From Thereva unica (Eukaryota; Arthropoda; Insecta; Diptera; Therevidae), in contig OX465282.1 of assembly GCA_949987705.1 (NCBI GenBank), positions 81,828,070 to 81,892,069 on the forward strand: DNA of 64,000 nucleotides, given 5' to 3'. The notes beneath the pieces are model-generated. The model searched no databases. It was given only the letters and a program-made list of their open reading frames with translations, and had not been told where the DNA came from. Numbering within the stretch: position 1 is the first letter of the stretch; every line of letters starts with the position of its first letter. This document shows positions 1 to 9,700 of this stretch, piece after piece. The position numbers and the translations under genes are program-made.

Positions 1-244
1 GCAGGGATGAAGCCCGCGAAAGTCCCACGAAGATACTAATTGGGGGGTGTGTGCGTGTCCACCTGGAACAGAGGCACTTTTGAAGTACACCCCCGAGCGA
101 TGGTTCTTGTAGGATCTGAGACGTTAGCGACAGTTAACTTGGCTCCCAGAAGCCCGGCTTGGCTTTGGGTTTAAGGGTGTTAGTGCCGTACCCAGCACTA
201 GTTAACTTTTCTCTAAACTTACCCAGTTCCTACCGGCTGCGCCA
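1..244 (-). mobile_element. 5' leader and primer-binding site of a B-family errantivirus, cut by the window edge
   Basis: Read on the minus strand, this stretch matches the leader of element B at about 37732-37992 in order and spacing: a primer-binding site (TGGCGCAGCCGGTAGG, minus strand of 229-244), then scattered identical blocks ending in GCGGGCTTCATCC at the window edge. The primer-binding site is of the type seen in the 17.6/297 errantivirus group (tRNA-Ser primer by family knowledge). The gag of this copy would lie to the left of the window. Its 5' LTR should start at about 245. It points away from the env fragment at 601-2209, so the two belong to different copies or to an inverted rearrangement. 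Confidence 0.75.
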
Positions 245-600
245 GTTTAATATATGTATGCTTTATATATAGGTATGATTCTTGCCTTTTGCTTTAGATC
301 TTCTTTGTATCTTTTCTGTTGTGAACTTTTTTCTGTGGCACAATTCTTATTTAACTGTTACTTACTTGTTCTCAACGGCTATATTTTATTTCTTTAATCC
401 TCAACTGCAATACCTAATCACAACACAATTTTCTTTTCATGCTTTATTTTACTTCTTTAATTTCAATGCTTCTTCACAATACTTTAAAATCCACAATACT
501 TTAAAATTAATTTCTTCTCAATACTTTAAATTAATCCTTTACTTTCAATTCCTCTTAACAATACTTTAGAATCCACAATACTTTAAAATTATGTATTTCT
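245..600. other. AT-rich spacer, probable LTR remains
   Basis: No credible gene. It adjoins the reverse-strand primer-binding site, so its left part is probably the end of that element's 5' LTR, but no second copy is available in the window to set the boundary. An open stretch at 282-569 is low-complexity (Phe/Tyr/Leu-rich) and is not supported as a gene. Confidence 0.4.
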
Positions 601-645
601 TTGCAATACTTTAAATTAATCTTTTACTTTCAATTGACATTAACA
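475..645. repeat. Two ~85-bp tandem copies at the 5' end of an env fragment
   Basis: Two copies (about 475-557 and 558-645) share CAATACTTTAAATTAATC followed by TTTACTTTCAATT and a preceding ACAATACTTTA block. The second copy runs directly into the env reading frame and would supply its hydrophobic N-terminus. Confidence 0.6.
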
Positions 646-1284
646 GTCGTCACCGGTCAACCGAACGGAACCCCCTATTTAATTAACCCTCTTAACCAGA
701 CAGGTATAGTCTTTGAAGAAATAGGTGAAGTATGGCTATACCCCCAGTATTGGAACATTTTTACGGAAATCGATCTGAGTGAATTAGACAACCAAACGAG
801 CCTGGCTGAGCATGCAGAATACTTAATAATGAGGTTATGCAAGGAAGAAAATGAGACGCAAGAAATATGCCAAACACAACAGCGGCATATCCATTCGGTA
901 ATTGAAACGATTAAAAGGCGAACAGGGGTAATACGTGACCTAATTAGCCCACATCGGCAAAAACGGTCTCAAAAAAAAAACCAAGCCATTAAAAAAGCCA
1001 TTATCCACATTACTGGACAGACAACAGCAAATTGCATACCAGATCAACGAAATGCAAACCATATCGGAACAAACGAAGAAACTACAGCTGAGACAAGATA
1101 TAACAGCGAACATTCTCCTACTGGTCATCGAAATAGAATCGAGACAACAGACGTTAATGGATGTAATAGTGGCAGCAAAAATAATCAAGTACACCCACTA
1201 CTCGTCTCGCCCCGCACCTTAACCGATGTCCTCAAGCGAACTACAAATTCATGCGGAAGGTGCCTTCCGATAATACATATATAA
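601..1284 (+). pseudogene. env: Errantivirus env fragment, N-terminal part (baculovirus-F-like)
   Basis: The first ~110 codons align clearly with the env start of element B at 44049 (shared pattern: TGxxxExxGExWLYxxxWNI, then QQxHIHxxxExIKxRT). By family knowledge this is an F-type class I fusion glycoprotein that would sit in the virion and plasma membrane. A basic HRQKR stretch near residue 120 lies where a furin-type site is expected. From about position 965 the frame departs from the family and returns only near 1170 (VHPLLVSP), so at least one indel sits near a poly-A run at 966-975. No ATG starts the frame; the hydrophobic leader comes from the tandem repeat upstream. Broken copy. Confidence 0.75.
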
Positions 1285-1309
1285 AATAGCCAAGACAGAT
1301 TCACATCTG

Positions 1310-2209
1310 TTGCAAAACAAATTGGTAATCAGAATTAGTTTGCCCATCTTCAATTTGCCCAAACTACGTTACTTCAAAATATGGTGCTACCCAATGCAAA
1401 CCGGGAAAGGACGTTCGGTAGTACCGGACGTCGGTCACTCACACATAGCCATACACTACCCCACTCAAGTCTACATGCTACTCAATTACCAGAATACACA
1501 CTCCTTCGCTAAAATAACGGATAACCTAAATGGGTCCACCTACATTGGCGAACTAAATACACCACTGTCCCAGGCCGGCCTCACGAAAGACTGTACCGTG
1601 AAAATGCTGCTAAACCCGTTGGGGGAAAAAGTGCCCAAAATAGAATGCCCACTGAGAGCCCAAATACCCCCGAAAAATTTACTAATTAGAATGGATAGAC
1701 CTAATACATGGTTATTCTCATTCACGAACCCTCAAGCCGACATAACGTGCGAAAATCAATTGGCAATAGTAAGAACCGAACAGCTGGGTATCCTAACTCT
1801 AACCCAGCCATGTGAGCTACAGATCCAGGAACACACCTGGGGCTACAGATCCAGGAACACACAAGGGGCCGTAGGGCGACCGCTATCATTCGTACAACCT
1901 CACTACTTCCCGTTGAACAACCCCAAACTGACAAGCCTCAACAGCACCACTCTATACACGATTAAACCCCATGGAATCCACAATTCGACGCAGTTAGTGC
2001 TGGAACGAAGAGCATACGACGCATGGCACCAAAGTACGGCACCATTGTATAAAATCTTAGATCAGTTGAATCAGCTGGAGCAAAATAGGCAGCACCCAAA
2101 ACACTACCCGTGGTCGCTGACTTCAATATCGCTCAGTAGCCTGATCCTCACCCTACTCGTATTGTACGCACTGTTCCGGATATTGAAGGTAACAAAAAAA
2201 AATGTTTGA
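1310..2209 (+). pseudogene. env: Errantivirus env fragment, C-terminal part with membrane anchor
   Basis: Continues the env of 601-1284 after a short out-of-frame gap. It shares the block xPNTWLF and the segment LGILTLTQPCEL with element B env (RPNTWLY, QGILTLNEPC). A hydrophobic helix near residues 270-293 (SLSSLILTLLVLYALF) followed by a short basic tail is the expected transmembrane anchor. At 1817-1864 a ~24-bp stretch (GGCTACAGATCCAGGAACAC) is tandemly doubled, adding about eight codons in frame. No gag or pol of this copy is present, so it is an isolated remnant. Confidence 0.75.
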
Positions 2210-2535
2210 GGGAAAAACAACTGTACAAACAGGGACGGATGATCGGCAGGAAACGGCACATACCCGGGACAATACCCCAAGTCTGCCTACATGACACTAC
2301 CTAGGGGCGTTCAATTAGTAGGCGAAAGAACTTTATACTAAAATCAAAAAGAATTCCACGATACAGCAAAAAAACTAATATAATAATAAACTTAAAAAGA
2401 AAAAGCAAAAATAAGTAAGTAAAATAAAATATAGTTACGCTAATTAAGAAAAATTAGATGTAAGCAAAATGCCGAAAGAAGAAAGAGAGAAAAATCCACA
2501 ATACCGCAAAAGTAAACATAGCAAACATTCAAACT
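2210..2535. other. Post-env 3' region of fragment A, no gene
   Basis: A-rich sequence following the env stop, comparable in composition to the post-env region of element B (45864-46050). No LTR or polypurine tract could be recognised. At 2449-2491 lies one copy of a ~44-bp sequence that recurs at 3581-3624. Confidence 0.4.
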
Positions 2536-3624
2536 AAGAACTAGTTGCGATGTTGGTTCGACCCTTTCGGTCCACACGATCAGCTTCCCAGTGTGATGGA
2601 AGGAAGCTCTTTGAAATAACGATAAGAATGGTTAATCCGCAAGGCTTTTCTAAAGAACTTTTTTTGTTGAACAGTAGCAAACAAACATATCCCTGGCACT
2701 TAAAGCGAATTCATTTTGAGCGTGTTGACGCGCTGATGATAAACTGCAATGGTAAAAACTTCATTTTCAATTCGAACGATTTCAGGAGATAGTACCAAAA
2801 TTAATCAATGTAACGGATTTGTCAAACTTGTCCGAAAAGGCTAAACTGTAATCACTGGAAATCCCGCGATGAACTCAATTCCCAAAACAATCCGCCGTTC
2901 AAACAGTTCTGAACTAAAGTTTGAAAATTTCGTCATGTTTGTAATGATTAACGTATTTGTTGAATGGTTTCTAAAGAAACTCGGATTTTGACGAGTGATG
3001 ACTCTTTGGGAAGCTATTGCTTGGCTGAATCCAAGAAAGTGAACTTCATTTTGAACGGGTGTCATTCCAACGCTTCGATCGGCACCTCAATGAAGTCAAT
3101 ATAGTTTTTGGTTTGCGTTCTATCGAGCATGTACAAAAATCACTTACGCCCTTTAAACATAGATACCGCTTGATCGAATTTTATGAAAATCTTTTCGAAC
3201 TGTACTTTCGGTAATACGCTACGATTGGCACCTCAAAGAAGTCGGTATCGTGGTTGGTTCGTGCTATATCGTGCAGGTACAAAAATCACTTACGTCGCTT
3301 AAACAAAAAAACGGCTGGACCGAATTTCATGAAAATCTTTTCAGATCATATTTCGGTTAATACCCTTCGAACGACACCTCAACGCAGTCGATATCTTTTT
3401 TGGTTCGCTCGATATCGTGCAGGAAAAAATGACCACATCCGTACGCACATACACACACACACATACTTCCTCCCAATTTTTTGCTTAAAATGCTCCTGGG
3501 ACCTTGAAAGATGAAAATACGTTGAAATTTTCGATTTCGATTTTCGGACCGATTACAATAACTTCCTATACTGGGAAGTTAAAAATTAGATGTAAGGAAA
3601 ATGTAGAAAGAAGAAAAAGAGAGA
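2449..3624. repeat. ~44-bp direct repeats flanking the MITE copy
   Basis: The sequence AAAAATTAGATGTAAG, then AAAATG, then GAAAGAAGAAA, is present at 2449-2491 and again at 3581-3624 with a few mismatches. The second copy directly abuts the right terminus of the MITE-like insertion. Confidence 0.65.
2539..3580. mobile_element. MITE-like nonautonomous element, copy 1 (three ~146-bp subrepeats)
   Basis: Shares its ends and interior with 59710-60758. The left part carries GGTTCGACCCTTTCGGTCCA then CTTCCCAGTGTGATGGA. The right end is CTTCCTATACTGGGAAGTT, whose last bases are the inverse complement of the AACTTCCCAGTAT near the left end of copy 2. Internal subrepeats with period ~146 bp begin with CACCTCAA at about 3083, 3229 and 3375 and include ATCGTGCAGG and ACAAAAATCACTTACG. 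A CA-rich microsatellite sits at 3449-3462. No coding capacity; superfamily not assigned. Confidence 0.75.
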
Positions 3625-3863
3625 AGTGCCATAAATAATCTAACTAAAAAGCATTTTTTAAAAGTCAATTTAGAAGAAATACGGTATGAAAAGTAGTAGA
3701 AATTAAAGCAAACCAAATTCCACAAATCCACAATGCTCTATTCGTTTGGCTAAAAGGTACAATTAAATAAAATACTCGCATTATCTTTTTAAATTTAAAT
3801 AAAATGTTTCTTTTTATTTCTTTTTGAGCTTACATTCGTACAAATAAAAAACTTACAAACTAA
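3625..3863. other. AT-rich spacer, nothing recognised
   Basis: No gene or repeat recognised; it separates the MITE copy from the protease fragment on the opposite strand. Confidence 0.4.
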
Positions 3864-4190
3864 CTACAAATAAGAACAACCATGGAAACTCCGAGTCGCT
3901 GTCGCCATTGCGGCGGAATAACGCCATATCCAATAGGTCTTCCCGCGCCGTCCAACATAAACCCGGGCCCCTCGAAAATGCAAGGCTATGCCCGGGTTGT
4001 GGAAAAAGTCCAGCCCCAACAGGACGTCCTCTTCTAACTCCTCCTCGTATACCACTACAAAACTCTGGAGGAGCTCCTGCCCCTGAACCCTTATACGGAA
4101 GTCCCGCACAAGTCTCTCGATTTTGATCAGGGTCCCGTTCACAGCATATAAAGTGAAGTCCCCGGGATAAGGGATAACACCAAATGGCCC
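3864..4190 (-). pseudogene. Retropepsin C-terminal half from an old LTR element (G)
   Basis: The minus-strand frame ends in a retroviral-type protease C-half: VNGTLIKIERL, a run of beta-strand-like residues, then EDVLLGLDFF, the family's conserved [IL]LGxDF motif. The catalytic Asp half is absent here. GC content is visibly higher than in the surroundings and similar to the zinc-knuckle/protease fragment at 20423-21028, which stops just after its DxG motif. I infer the two are halves of one element separated by later insertions. After the protease the frame runs to a stop with no reverse transcriptase. Confidence 0.5.
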
Positions 4191-4442
4191 AGAACAGGAC
4201 GCCCGACTTAACTTTTTTATATTTTAATAAAAATGGATTATTTAAAAAAAGGAAAAAAAATCAAATATATAAAAAAAAACACAAATTAATTTATATTAAT
4301 TATATTAACTTTATTCAAAAAGAAAGATTTCGCGGTTGGGCTTCAGCTCAACTTTCCCGCTCCGAATTTAAATTCAGACTGTTACAATTATTTTAAGTTT
4401 TCTTTTGCAAGGTTCTTATTATTATTATTGCTAGTACAATAA
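4191..4442. other. AT-rich stretch at the presumed outer end of E's 3' LTR
   Basis: Long A/T runs with no gene. The outer boundary of the E LTR must fall here or slightly left, but no intact second LTR exists in the window to place it. Confidence 0.3.
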
Positions 4443-4715
4443 TTTGCATGATCGTCAGTTTTACTGTGATCATGTCTTATTTCTAAGAAATGTTACCATG
4501 GGAACATTAAATGGAATTATTACATTGACATACAATATTTGCATGATCGTCAGTTTTACTGTGATCATGTCTCGTTTCTAAGAAATGGTACCATGGGAAC
4601 ATTAAATGGAATTATTAAAGAATTGAAATTCAATACTTTTGTTTTGTCTTGAGAAATTTAGTCATGATGATTTCTTTAATTTTGTTATAACAAAATTATT
4701 TTTCATTAAAACAAT
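4443..4715 (-). repeat. Outer part of the 3' LTR of errantivirus E, with a 79-bp tandem duplication
   Basis: This sequence joins to 17049-17151 once element D and its CAAT target duplication are removed, giving the 3' LTR of E. It contains two near-identical copies (4443-4521 and 4538-4616) starting TTTGCATGATCGTCAGTTTT. Two of the few differences are TT/CG and T/G. Such internal duplications are common in LTR U3 regions. Confidence 0.55.
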
Positions 4716-5190
4716 TGTGGTGGTATTTAATCTCTTTTGAGAGCAGCAGCAATGCTTGGCTCTTGGGTAGAGCAGCGAGACTCGCTATGCTCTGGACTTA
4801 GTATGGAGCAGCTTGCTAGCACAACTCCGAAATGAATAACTTCAAGTCTGATTACTAAGTGTCTTTATTTTAAGAATTCTTACTCTATTTATACTAAATT
4901 GATTACATTGATTTATATCTAAAATATAGGCCCGCGTCTCAAATACCTGGCTCATCAAAATCGTCCACTTAATTGCGTGCTCCATGTGACGAAAGTTTGT
5001 TTACAAACAACCGGCGAAAGTTAATTATGACCCCGTTAGCCGGGCGCGGTGTTTTTATATTTTTGTGTGTGTATGCACTTTAGCGGGACGGTGGTGATTT
5101 GAGGCGCGTTCTTATTTTGTAATTTGACTTACTGAACTTAAGAATTATATGTTTTTAGGGCATGTGTTTGTTGATTATGATTTCATCACA
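4716..5190 (-). repeat. 3' LTR of element D
   Basis: 475 bp. On the minus strand it starts TGTGATGAAATC and ends ATACCACCACA; preceded by the polypurine tract CTAAGGGGGAGGG (5191-5203). No mismatch with the other LTR was noticed. Confidence 0.92.
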
Positions 5191-5203
5191 CCCTCCCCCT
5201 TAG

Positions 5204-5235
5204 GGAAAAAAAATTTTTTGTTTTTGTATCAGGGC

Positions 5236-5277
<42 letters not shown>

Positions 5278-5397
5278 ATTACTACCTAATGTTATCCAAG
5301 TTCTTTAATTCTAATGAGCTGTATTTACAATTTGTTTGTATTTTTTATTTTTTTTTTTTTTTCTTTACTTTACTGTTTATTATTTACATTTTTATCT
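5204..5397 (-). other. D 3' untranslated region with a 37-bp A tract
   Basis: Between the integrase stop and the polypurine tract. The plus strand shows an unbroken T37 at 5240-5276, which is A37 on the element's sense strand. No ORF. Confidence 0.6.
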
Positions 5398-6632
5398 TTA
5401 CATTTTCCTTACTCTATTTTTATGTATTCTTATTACTTTTTTGTTTGCATCCTCCAAAATGCAGTTTACTGTTTCTAGTGCTTTTACAAGGTATGGTCCA
5501 CTGTATAGAGGATCTAACTTTTTTCTATTTTGTATCGTAACTAATACTCTATCGTCAACTTTTATTGATAAGGGGTTACTATCGAGTTTACTGTTTTCTT
5601 GTCTAACTGCTTTTGATGCTTCTATATGTTGTTTTGCATTGTTTAAGGCTTTTTGTAGCCTGTATTTCATCTCGCTGTTGAAGAGTTCATAGTTGTAGAT
5701 GGGTTCTGTTCCTCCTTTTTCCAATTCTGCTGGCAAGCTTACTTTTTTGGCGAAAATTAGCTCAAATGGTGTGTAGCTGTGTACAGTATTTGGTGTGGTG
5801 TTGTAGCAAAATGCGTAGTATGGGATCCATGTATCCCAATCATCTCTGTTTTCATTTACGAAACACCTTAGGTATTCGTTTAGGCATTTGTGATTCCTTT
5901 CTAAGGCTCCAACTGTTTCAGGGTGAGCGGCTGTTGCGAATATTTGTTTTATTTTTAATGTATTGCACACTTCTGCAAATATCTGGTTTTTATATTCCGT
6001 TCCTAAGTCAGATTTTATTTTTTCCATGGGTCCATAAGTTAAAATGAATCCTGTTACAATTGCTTTTGCAATTGTGTTGGCCTCCTTGTCTTTGACAGGG
6101 AGTGCGACTACATATTTTGTAAGGTCGCACTGCATGGTGACTGCATATCTGTTGCCATTTTCTGTTCTTGGAAATGGGCCTACTGTATCTATTGATACTA
6201 CACCAAATGGTTTAACGGGTGTTGTTGTTATCTCCATTATTTCTTTGTTGTGTTTCTGGTGTTTATTTTTCGCGCATAGTTCACAATTTTTTACGTAGGC
6301 TGCTATTGTGTTTTTCATTCTCCTCCATCTATAAAATTGTTTTAGTTTATTGAACATTCTCGATTGTCCCAAGTGTCCTCCTGTTGGTGTGGCGTGGAAA
6401 TTATGTAAAATTTCTTCAATTTGTTCCTTATTAGTGATGTACTTAATTGGTTTATATATTTCTATTCTAACTGTTTTTAGCTTCTTGTTTCCTAAGGCCG
6501 TAAATGAGGTCATGTCGATTAGTTTGAAAATTTCGCTCTCGGCCGAGAGTTTCAGAGTCTTGGTCTGAATTGTTTTGCATATATATTTCTCCAATTCTTC
6601 GAAAGCCTGCTCTAGTGCAGTTTCTACTGTTA
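5398..6632 (-). pseudogene. pol: D pol, integrase part (separated from the rest of pol by the LINE)
   Basis: Encodes a Ty3/gypsy integrase. The N-terminal zinc-binding HHCC (HATPTGGH ... CELCAKNK) is followed by the catalytic core with D in SIDTVGPF, D in KSDLGTEY and E in GALERNHK, then a C-terminal domain ending at the stop at 5398. By family knowledge it inserts the cDNA in the nucleus. The frame is open from the LINE junction at 6632 and its phase agrees with the RNase H frame on the other side of the LINE, so the LINE alone splits pol here. The sequence next to the junction (TVETALEQAF) continues the NQLTV found at the other edge. Confidence 0.9.
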
Positions 6633-6727
6633 GGTTAGGTTAGGTTGAAATGGCTGCCCCCACCAGGGAGCCCACTTAGGCACGCCATTGGGGCCATTGT
6701 GATGCCATTCTGGTATTGGGACATAGT

Positions 6728-9700
6728 TCAGGCCATTTCAAGCCATTTCGAGCTTTTAATAAAGCGACAGAGTCTAGAGACACCAATATTTTGCAGCTCG
6801 CTCAATCCGTCAAGAAAAGGTGAGCCAAGTAGAGTCCCTCTTTTCCTTGCTAGGGCGGGACATGTACAGAGAAGATGGGAGACAGTTTCTTCCTCTTCTT
6901 CATTACCACAACTTCTACATAAGTCGTTGTGGGGGAGTCCTAATCTTTCGGCGTGTGGGCCGAAGGGACAGTGACCAGTCAGCACCCTTACCACATGGCT
7001 TATCTCCTTTTTGTTCAACTGAACCAGAGATTTTGAACGCTTTGCGTCTAAAGTTGGCCACATTGCATGAAGAGTGCGACAAACCGTTGCTGTGGTCCAT
7101 CTCAGCCCGGCTCGAGCTAAGCTGATTTTTCTCACAGCTAGTTTATAGGTGGCTAAGGGCATTCCCATTTGGGTTAAGTGGGGTGTCCTTTCCACTTCGG
7201 TTCCCTGTCTAGCAAGCTCATCTGCCCTACAGTTTCCCCTAATCCCACTGTGTCCAGGAACCCAACACAGTGTTATATCAAACTGAGTGGCAGTCTCACA
7301 CAGAGACCTGCGGCAGTTCAGAAGAGTCGTGGATGTTGTGACGACAGAATTAAGAGCCTTGAGGGCCGCCTGGCTATCCGATAGAATACATATATTCTTA
7401 TGAGATATATTATTTATCTTCAGCCATTCGAGAGCCTCCCAGATCGCAGTGACTTCCGCTTGGAAGACGCTGCAGTGATCGGGTAGACGAAGAGAGGTAT
7501 TTATATTTAATGCCTCGGAAAAGATACCAGAGCCTACATTATTCCCAATTTTTGAGCCATCTGTGAAAATACATAATGACCCAGTTGGGATAACACCATC
7601 TGTCCAGTCATCTCTGGCCGGAATGATGGTATTGAAACCTTTCTCCAAGGTCCACGTAGGTGTAGTATAATCTAGGTTGTTCGCAGTGATGGCGAATTTC
7701 CTAAGGATGGATGAATGGCCATATGAGTATGGAGTCCATCCAAGAGAAGCCTTTGTCCTGGCAGCCGTCCAGGCTGCCATTTGCTCGGCGTGTATATCCA
7801 AAGGGGTAAGATGCAATAAGACATCCAGCGCAGCTGTAGGGGTGCTTCTCATTGCACCACTGATACACAGTTCAGCTGTTCTTTGGACCCTTTCCAGTAT
7901 CTTGCGATACGTAATCTTCTGTAATGCAGTCCACCATACCGATATGCCATGCATAAGTATAGGTCTGATTACGGCTGTATAGAGCCAGTGGACGATGCGG
8001 GGTTTAAGGCCCCAGTTGACTCCGATCGTTTTCTGGCATAGGAAGAGAGCTGTTTTGGCCTTATTTGCTCTTTCTATAAGATTCGGTCTCCACGTTAGTT
8101 TCCTATCGAGTATGAGACCTAGAAATTTCGCATCCTCCTTTATATGCAGTGTTTCATTACAGAGTCTTAAAGGAGGAAAATTGGGAAGTCTATGCTTCTT
8201 TGTAAAGAGCACTACTTCAGTCTTGGTTGGGTTGACGCCTAGACCCTTTGTAGTGGCCCAATGAGAAAGAGTATTCAATGCTTGTTGCATTATATCTCTT
8301 ATTGTTGAGATGTACTTGCCGGTCACCACCAGCACAATATCATCAGCATAGGCCACCGTGGTGCACCCAGACTCCTTTAGAGTTATCAATACTTCATTGA
8401 CTGTCATATTCCAAAGGAGCGGCGATAAGACCCCACCTTGTGGTGTGCCTCTTTTAACCCGTCTGACTTCTTCCGAAAGCCCCAGGCTAGACTTTATGAC
8501 CCTGCACCCTAGCAACTGATCAATAAAGGACCTGGAGCACCCATCAACATTCAGACGCTGGAGTGCCCTCGTGACCGCAGAGGGTTCAACATTGTTGAAA
8601 GCACCTTCAATATCTAGGAAAGCAGCCAACGTGAATTCCTTGAATTCAAGGGATCTTTCAATGACCGCTACCAAAGAGTGGAGAGCAGTGTCTACTGATT
8701 TACCTTTCGTGTAGGCATGCTGCGAGGGAGAAAGCAGTTTTTTATCAATGCTTTGCTTAACATGGATCTCCACAAGTCTTTCTAGTATCTTGAGGAGAAA
8801 GGATGTGAGACATATAGGTCTCAAGTCTTTTGGATTGTGGTAGGAGATTTTACCCGCTTTCGGAATGAAAGCTACCTTCGCTACTCTCCAGGATGTTGGA
8901 ATGTAGCTTAGGCTAAGGGAGCTCCTATAGATGGCTGCGAGCCAATTCAGAATTAGGTCACTGACTTTCTGAATTTCAATGGGATAAATTCCATCTGGTC
9001 CCGGTGTTTTATAAGGCATGAAGCCTTCTATGGACCACAGGAGTAAATCTCTGTTTATCAATCTGTCAATGGTGCCTAAATTATGTGTGCTAGCTGGGCC
9101 CTCAAAACCTGTTTCTGCAGATGCAGCAAGAGATGTTGAGCCAGGAAAGTGAGTATCGAGTAGGAGTTTCAGTGACTCCTGACTACTTGTGGTCCATGTA
9201 CCGTCTGCTTGTTGCAGCATTTCTTGGCACATTGGGCTTTTCGAGAGAACTTTTCTCATTCTTGCGGCATCTGAAAAACCTTCTATTGTCGCACAAAAGG
9301 TTTTCCAGGATTCCCTTTTTGAGTTTCGCAGTTCGTATTTGAACTCCCTGAGACGACTTTTGTAGTTGTCCCAGTCCGAAGCCAAATTAGACCATTTGGC
9401 CTTATTGAAGGCCTTTCTGCTTTCAGACCTTAGTTTGAGAAGTCTGCTGTTCCACCAAGGGGGTTTGGTTTTACCCCCATATTTCCTAATGGGACAGGCT
9501 GCTTCTAATGCGTTATTCAGGAGGTTACTGAGATTTGTCACTTGATGTTCGAGATCTTCAGCATTCCAAGGGTGGGTGGGAACATCCTCAGGGAGGGATC
9601 TTTCCACTACTTGTCTGTATATGACCCAGTCTGTGTTCCGGACATTCCTGTAACCAGGGGCCTTCTTCACAGTTGGGTACATATTGATATTAAAAAGGAT

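Noticed and set aside
282..569. A 95-codon hydrophobic ORF
   Set aside because: Phe/Tyr/Leu-rich translation of AT-rich repeats; no family character, overlaps tandem repeats.
5240..5276. T37 run as the poly-A tail of a retroposed mRNA
   Set aside because: Lies within the D 3' region between integrase stop and polypurine tract, with no retrocopy next to it and no duplication.
5289..5692. Plus-strand Phe-rich ORFs near 5.3-5.7 kb
   Set aside because: Complement of the D integrase end and its A-rich 3' region.
6633..6650. A true internal telomere array
   Set aside because: Only about three CCTAA units, lying exactly between a LINE 3' UTR and its target duplication.
7677..8264. Plus-strand ORFs inside the LINE
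   Set aside because: Antisense shadows of the intact ORF2.
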